Shown here: in pieces, positions 6,131 through 8,321 of the stretch
Layout of the letters: every line of letters begins with the position of its first letter
Numbering within the stretch: position 1 is the stretch's first letter
Origin: an uncultured Campylobacter sp.
Lineage (GTDB): Bacteria; Campylobacterota; Campylobacteria; Campylobacterales; Campylobacteraceae
NCBI RefSeq assembly: GCF_938045225.1
Contig: NZ_CALINL010000294.1
Span: forward strand, 1 to 8,321
Direction: 5' to 3'
Length of the DNA stretch: 8,321 nucleotides
Position numbers and translations under genes: made by a program
Notes under the pieces: generated by a model
Databases searched by the model: none
What the model was told of the DNA's origin: nothing
The model's input: only the letters and a program-made list of their open reading frames with translations

Positions 6131-7240
6131 CGCCGCAGAAGAAGCGCTAAAATCAGCCGCGCGTGCCTGCGAATCCGCAATTTTTTCTCTCGCATCCACG
6201 GCTATCATCTCGTCGATCGATTTTAGATTTATCGCCTCTATCATCATAAAAAGCATCACTCCAAGCACGAATCCGCCGTCGCTGCTAACGCTTAGCATTG
6301 AGCGTGCCTGCGAGAGGATCCTAAAAAATCTCTCATACAAAAGCAGCGAGTATTTCGGACTTTGCGCGAGGAAATTTGCTTTTAGATTTGCCGTTATCTC
6401 GTCTATCACCATCTCGGCGTCGTAGCTCTCTAGCTGCGCTACCGCCGCGCTTACGGCCGATTTGTCGCCGCTCATAACAAGCGCCAATATCTCCTCTATA
6501 CGCTGCGGATCAAGGAGTCCCAGCATCTGCGCGACGGCGCTTTGCGTGAGTTCGCCCTTGGCGTAGATGATGGCCTGATCTAGCAGCGTGAGAGTGTCAC
6601 GCAGCGAGCCCGCGCCGCTACGAGCGAGGATCTCGAGGGCCTCTTTTTCGTGCGGGACGTTTTCGCGGTTTAGGATAAAGTCAAGATGCGCGACGACGTC
6701 CGGGCGCGAGATCTGGCGAAATCTAAAATGCTGCGTGCGCGATAGCACCGTAGCCGGGAGCTTGAGCGGATCGGTCGTAGCTAGGATAAATTTGACGTAG
6801 GGCGGCGGCTCCTCGAGCGTCTTTAGCAGCGCGTTAAACGCGGGCGTGGAGAGCATGTGCACCTCGTCGATGATAAAAATCTTAAAGCGCGCGATCGCCG
6901 GAGCGTACTTGGTCTGCTCAATGAGCCCTTTTATATCGTCGATACCGCGGTGGCTGGCCGCGTCCATCTCGATGATGTCGATGTGGCGGCCTTCGTTTGC
7001 AGCGATACAGTTGGCGCACTGCTCGCAGGGCTGGCTAGTCGGGCCGTGATCGCAAACCAGCGCTTTTGAAAATATCATAGCGCTTGATGTCTTGCCGCTG
7101 CCGCGAAGCCCCGAAAAAAGGTAGGCGTGAGTGAGGCGGTTCTCGTCCAGAGCGTGCGTGAGGCTGGTGCTGACGGCCTCCTGGCCTACGAGCTCGCTAA
7201 AATTTCGCGGTCTATATCTAAGCGCTAATGCTTGCAACAC
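4667..7240 (-). CDS. dnaX: DNA polymerase III subunit gamma/tau
   Basis: DnaX is the AAA+ motor of the clamp loader and, as tau, links it to polymerase and helicase. Start is GTG at 7240 (then TTG, Leu), with AAGGA 7 nt upstream. Residues: 4-17 RYRPRNFSEL; Walker A GLRGSGKT (44-51); a zinc module from C63, C72, C75 and C78; Walker B IFIIDEVHML with D125-E126; sensor 1 LATTD (153-157); the arginine-finger motif as SRT (167-169) where most bacteria have SRC; sensor 2 GSLRDTL with R214; domain III to about 345. Residues ~355-857 are mostly a low-complexity A/N/S/Q/T/E linker, interrupted by a conserved-looking globular piece (449-519), an acidic piece (672-720) and a C-terminal peptide (LKEAKRLFGEPEVLEI). 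At 857 aa it is far longer than the ~510 aa I recall for C. jejuni. The linker DNA is packed with AAATTT. It is convergent with rho. Confidence 0.97.
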   Translation of the reverse strand: MLQALALRYRPRNFSELVGQEAVSTSLTHALDENRLTHAYLFSGLRGSGKTSSAMIFSKALVCDHGPTSQPCEQCANCIAANEGRHIDIIEMDAASHRGIDDIKGLIEQTKYAPAIARFKIFIIDEVHMLSTPAFNALLKTLEEPPPYVKFILATTDPLKLPATVLSRTQHFRFRQISRPDVVAHLDFILNRENVPHEKEALEILARSGAGSLRDTLTLLDQAIIYAKGELTQSAVAQMLGLLDPQRIEEILALVMSGDKSAVSAAVAQLESYDAEMVIDEITANLKANFLAQSPKYSLLLYERFFRILSQARSMLSVSSDGGFVLGVMLFMMIEAINLKSIDEMIAVDAREKIADSQARAADFSASSAASNFTGGRSETAKFKAPAQTGSTDGSNFTGTNAAKLASQNGAAQGRNLSAQTLAGSANLNAKTPQEMGNQTSAAKTPNPAYEAFLAKIYDRSFDLGECFKNSIEFLEFSDGCMSLASSAAGDDQKRLREGSKVILQILRSLFGESAKIKITPRQSPEIGAQEQKGAANLDNEHASAEKSDDAETASGLGSAKFDANVSEENLNQNAQAQESSNLTGNLFSEGSKERTAAPSEQNLGAEFESGEQGKQTQNLTPQTQTDINDAAPSAQTNIGSPIGETETLNLSENTANLTQNSQTQAGLNQPIKPKFTPDFESMRDDTHDFHEAYSLKFKTDDGALAGADLAFLDDELKRLESQNAAKTEQKPSSAAKFNQNYAPQTASYGESPFDPDGVSEIFSEAAEYDDGPFDRDANEHVNADARQNLDTANLISDEFQSEANFDDSSSNEANLNAQNPTSNLAAKTQTDPKAAKTQAVLKEAKRLFGEPEVLEI
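5879..5885 (-). other. Possible -1 slippery heptamer in dnaX
   Basis: On the coding strand T-TTT-TTG lies in the X-XXY-YYZ register (codons F453 and L454). After a -1 shift the frame reads eight codons and stops at TGA (5855-5853), giving a ~462-aa gamma-like protein with the whole ATPase region but without the later domains. A GCCAA/TTGGC pairing just downstream is only 5 bp, and no internal Shine-Dalgarno is seen upstream, so stimulatory signals are weak. Confidence 0.3.
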
Positions 7241-7269
7241 GGATTTTTCCTTAAATTTAAAATTAAGAT

Positions 7270-7275
7270 ATTCTA
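7270..7275 (-). promoter_or_regulatory. -10 box of dnaX
   Basis: TAGAAT on the minus strand, 5 of 6 to consensus, follows an A8 tract (T-run on plus, 7277-7284). The predicted start is near 7263, leaving a ~22-nt leader with the AAGGA ribosome site before the GTG. No -35 is evident. Confidence 0.5.
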
Positions 7276-7487
7276 CTTTTTTTTGGATAAAAATTTAATA
7301 TATTACGGCTCGGCGCGTCGCGAGGCGGGATAAATTTCGGCGAGGAAATTTGCCTGCAAGCGCGGATCAGTCGCATGCTGGGGGCCTGGCAAATTTGACG
7401 TATATACTGTTCGGTTCTTGCAAAACTGATACAAATTTGATGCAAAATTGTCTAGTCTAAATTTCGTCAAATTTAACCGCGGATATT

Positions 7488-7515
7488 TTGGCAATTTGGC
7501 GAATTTTGCTATAAT
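7488..7515 (+). promoter_or_regulatory. Promoter of the small lipoprotein gene
   Basis: TTGGCA (7488-7493), a 16-nt spacer and TATAAT (7510-7515) preceded by TGC as an extended -10. The predicted start is near 7522, about 26 nt before the lipoprotein ATG. All three elements are near consensus, so high expression is expected. Confidence 0.75.
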
Positions 7516-7524
7516 CGCGCGAAA

Positions 7525-7551
7525 ATGAAATTCAAAAAAGGTAGAAAATGA
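7525..7551 (+). other. Possible leader mini-ORF (MKFKKGRK) overlapping the lipoprotein start
   Basis: An ATG about three nt from the predicted transcript start opens eight codons, K-rich, ending at a TGA that overlaps the lipoprotein ATG as ATGA. It has no ribosome site of its own and would have to be translated as a nearly leaderless message. It may be chance, since the overlapping AAGG at 7538-7541 suits the lipoprotein start. Confidence 0.2.
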
Positions 7552-7658
7552 GAAAAGTTATATTGTGCGCGCTTGCTTTGGTATTTGGATTATTGGCTGC
7601 CGGTTGCGAGAGGAACGACTATCAGCACCCAATGTACCGCTCTACTAAAAATAAATAA
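7548..7658 (+). CDS. Very small lipoprotein (36 aa)
   Basis: The product starts MRKVILCALALVFGLLAAGC and ends in TKNK. Residues 1-19 are a lipoprotein signal peptide (Arg-Lys, hydrophobic core) ending in the lipobox L-A-A-G with the lipidated Cys at 20. The mature part is only 17 residues, polar and rich in charged and aromatic residues (ERNDYQHPMYRSTKNK), lacking an Asp directly after Cys. Start choice: AAGG (7538-7541) lies 6 nt before the ATG, behind a strong extended -10 promoter. It is too short for standard gene-length cut-offs but has every element of a real gene. It is monocistronic. Tiny lipoproteins of this form occur in Campylobacter as far as I recall; the function is unknown and membrane anchoring in the inner or outer membrane cannot be decided. 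Confidence 0.75.
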   Translation: MRKVILCALALVFGLLAAGCERNDYQHPMYRSTKNK

Positions 7659-7668
7659 CCTAAAATTT

Positions 7669-7685
7669 GGCGGTTACTCGCCGCC
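7669..7685 (+). terminator. Hairpin after the small lipoprotein gene
   Basis: GGCGG (7669-7673), loop TTACTCG, CCGCC (7681-7685), 10 nt after the stop codon. The stem is GC-pure but only 5 bp and no T-run follows, so it is a weak terminator candidate or an mRNA 3'-end stabiliser. The remaining ~210 bases before nusA show no gene; they include a TAAATTTA-AGC-TAAATTTA inverted pair (7800-7818). Confidence 0.35.
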
Positions 7686-7895
7686 CTGAAATTTCACTAC
7701 TCGCAGGTTTCTTTCGTTTTATAAGGTTATGAATACAGATAAATTTAACGCATTAAAGTAGAAAATAAAAAGCGGCAAAATTTAGCAAACAAAGTGGATT
7801 AAATTTAAGCTAAATTTATTTACTCAAATTTGATCCCGGTGCCGCGCCTTAAATTTACCGCCCTAAACAAATGCGACCAAAAGGCTCAAATTTGG

Positions 7896-8321
7896 CTACA
7901 GATCGCCAAACAGCGCCTTTAGATCCTTCGCATTCTCGTCTTTAGCCTCGCCTCTAGCGCCTAGCTCGTTTAGCTCGATCTCATAGCCCGTTAGCATGCT
8001 AGCTAGCCTGATATTTATGCCGCTTTTGCCAATAGCCTTGCTCTTTTGCTCGGTTACTAGGCTCACGACGGCTTTGTTATCCTCGCCGATTTTAACCGAG
8101 CTGATGATCGCGGGCGCCATCGCGCGAGTGATGAGGATCGCAGGCTCTGCAGAATACTCGATCGCATCGATATTTTCGCCGTTTAGCTCCTTTGTCACGG
8201 CGTTTATGCGCACGCCTTTGGTGCCCACGGTCGCGCCCACAGGATCGACGTTTGGCGAAGTTGCCACGAGTGCGACTTTAGCGCGTTCACCCGGGATTCT
8301 GGCGCTTGCGGCGATCAGCAC
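7896..8321 (-). CDS. nusA: Transcription termination/antitermination protein NusA, C-terminal part
   Basis: NusA binds RNA polymerase and nascent RNA and modulates pausing, intrinsic termination and antitermination. The gene enters from the right edge; 141 C-terminal residues are visible and the start lies outside, so the GTG at the edge is not a real start. Visible residues 7-14 (ARIPGERA) are the link after the S1 domain; 26-40 (DPVGATVGTKGVRIN) the first KH domain with GTKG; 56-76 the continuation (IEYSAEPAILITRAMAPA); 95-108 (KAIGKSGINIRLAS) the second KH domain with GKSG. It then ends shortly after, in KDLKALFGDL, without the two acidic repeats of E. coli NusA, as expected in epsilonproteobacteria. 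No clear intrinsic terminator follows. It contains no AAATTT, like rho. Confidence 0.95.
   Translation of the reverse strand: MLIAASARIPGERAKVALVATSPNVDPVGATVGTKGVRINAVTKELNGENIDAIEYSAEPAILITRAMAPAIISSVKIGEDNKAVVSLVTEQKSKAIGKSGINIRLASMLTGYEIELNELGARGEAKDENAKDLKALFGDL

Larger units (their letters stand above)
7241..7547. other. Intergenic region between divergent dnaX and the small lipoprotein gene
   Basis: The two genes point away from each other. The dnaX promoter lies at its left end and the lipoprotein promoter at its right end. The central ~210 bases hold no supported gene; short reading frames there lack ribosome sites. They carry several AAATTT copies and an imperfect direct repeat around 7426-7449 (TGATACAAATT / TGATGCAAAATT), which is too weak to call an operator. 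Confidence 0.6.

Noticed and set aside
7263..7494. Two overlapping ~60-aa minus-strand ORFs upstream of dnaX
   Set aside because: They lie in the dnaX/lipoprotein promoter region, lack ribosome sites and have non-protein-like composition.
1..8321. CRISPR array, insertion sequence, integrase or attachment site
   Set aside because: No regularly spaced repeats, transposase or recombinase genes, or tRNA target were seen; the phage traces are structural genes only.

Overview
The window is chromosomal DNA from an epsilonproteobacterium, most likely an oral-type Campylobacter (C. showae / rectus / curvus / gracilis group). Reasons: intermediate GC, promoters that are mainly extended -10 boxes (TGN-TATAAT), Rho, DnaX and NusA proteins of epsilonproteobacterial type, and a striking density of the hexamer AAATTT (about 60 hand-counted copies). 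The species assignment is inference.

Layout. 1-85 (-): start of a secreted protein that runs off the window. 145-1254 (-): a cation diffusion facilitator (CDF) transporter carrying two opposite indels, so its central third is read out of frame although the ORF stays open. Its promoter overlaps, back to back, a strong promoter for rho (1397-2743, +). The rho leader is almost entirely two perfect A/U-rich hairpins. 3009-4614: remnant of a Mu-like prophage, with a 3'-truncated scaffold-like coiled-coil gene and a 5'-truncated GpF-type head gene with a probable PBECR nuclease tail, both on the minus strand. Between them, on the plus strand, is a well-bounded candidate small RNA (about 3503-3616) with a strong promoter, a perfect 10-bp closing helix and a T6 tail. 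4667-7240 (-): dnaX, clamp-loader subunit, 857 aa with a huge low-complexity C-terminal half. 7548-7658 (+): a 36-aa lipoprotein with its own strong promoter. 7896-8321 (-): 3' end of nusA.

How the genes relate. Rho and NusA both act on transcription elongation and termination, DnaX on replication; they are housekeeping genes and not one pathway. The accessory content is the phage remnant with its ncRNA candidate, lying exactly between convergent rho and dnaX. As I recall, these two genes are adjacent and co-oriented in C. jejuni, so this junction is probably a rearrangement point.

Best leads: (1) the phage-associated ncRNA, whose 3' tail is antisense to the end of the nuclease-tailed head gene; (2) the AAATTT over-representation, concentrated in intergenic DNA and the DnaX linker and absent from rho, matching the RAATTY pattern whose methylation is linked to DNA uptake in C. 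jejuni; (3) a T-TTT-TTG slippery heptamer in dnaX that would give a short gamma-like product; (4) the paired hairpins in the rho leader; (5) the compensating frameshifts in the CDF gene.
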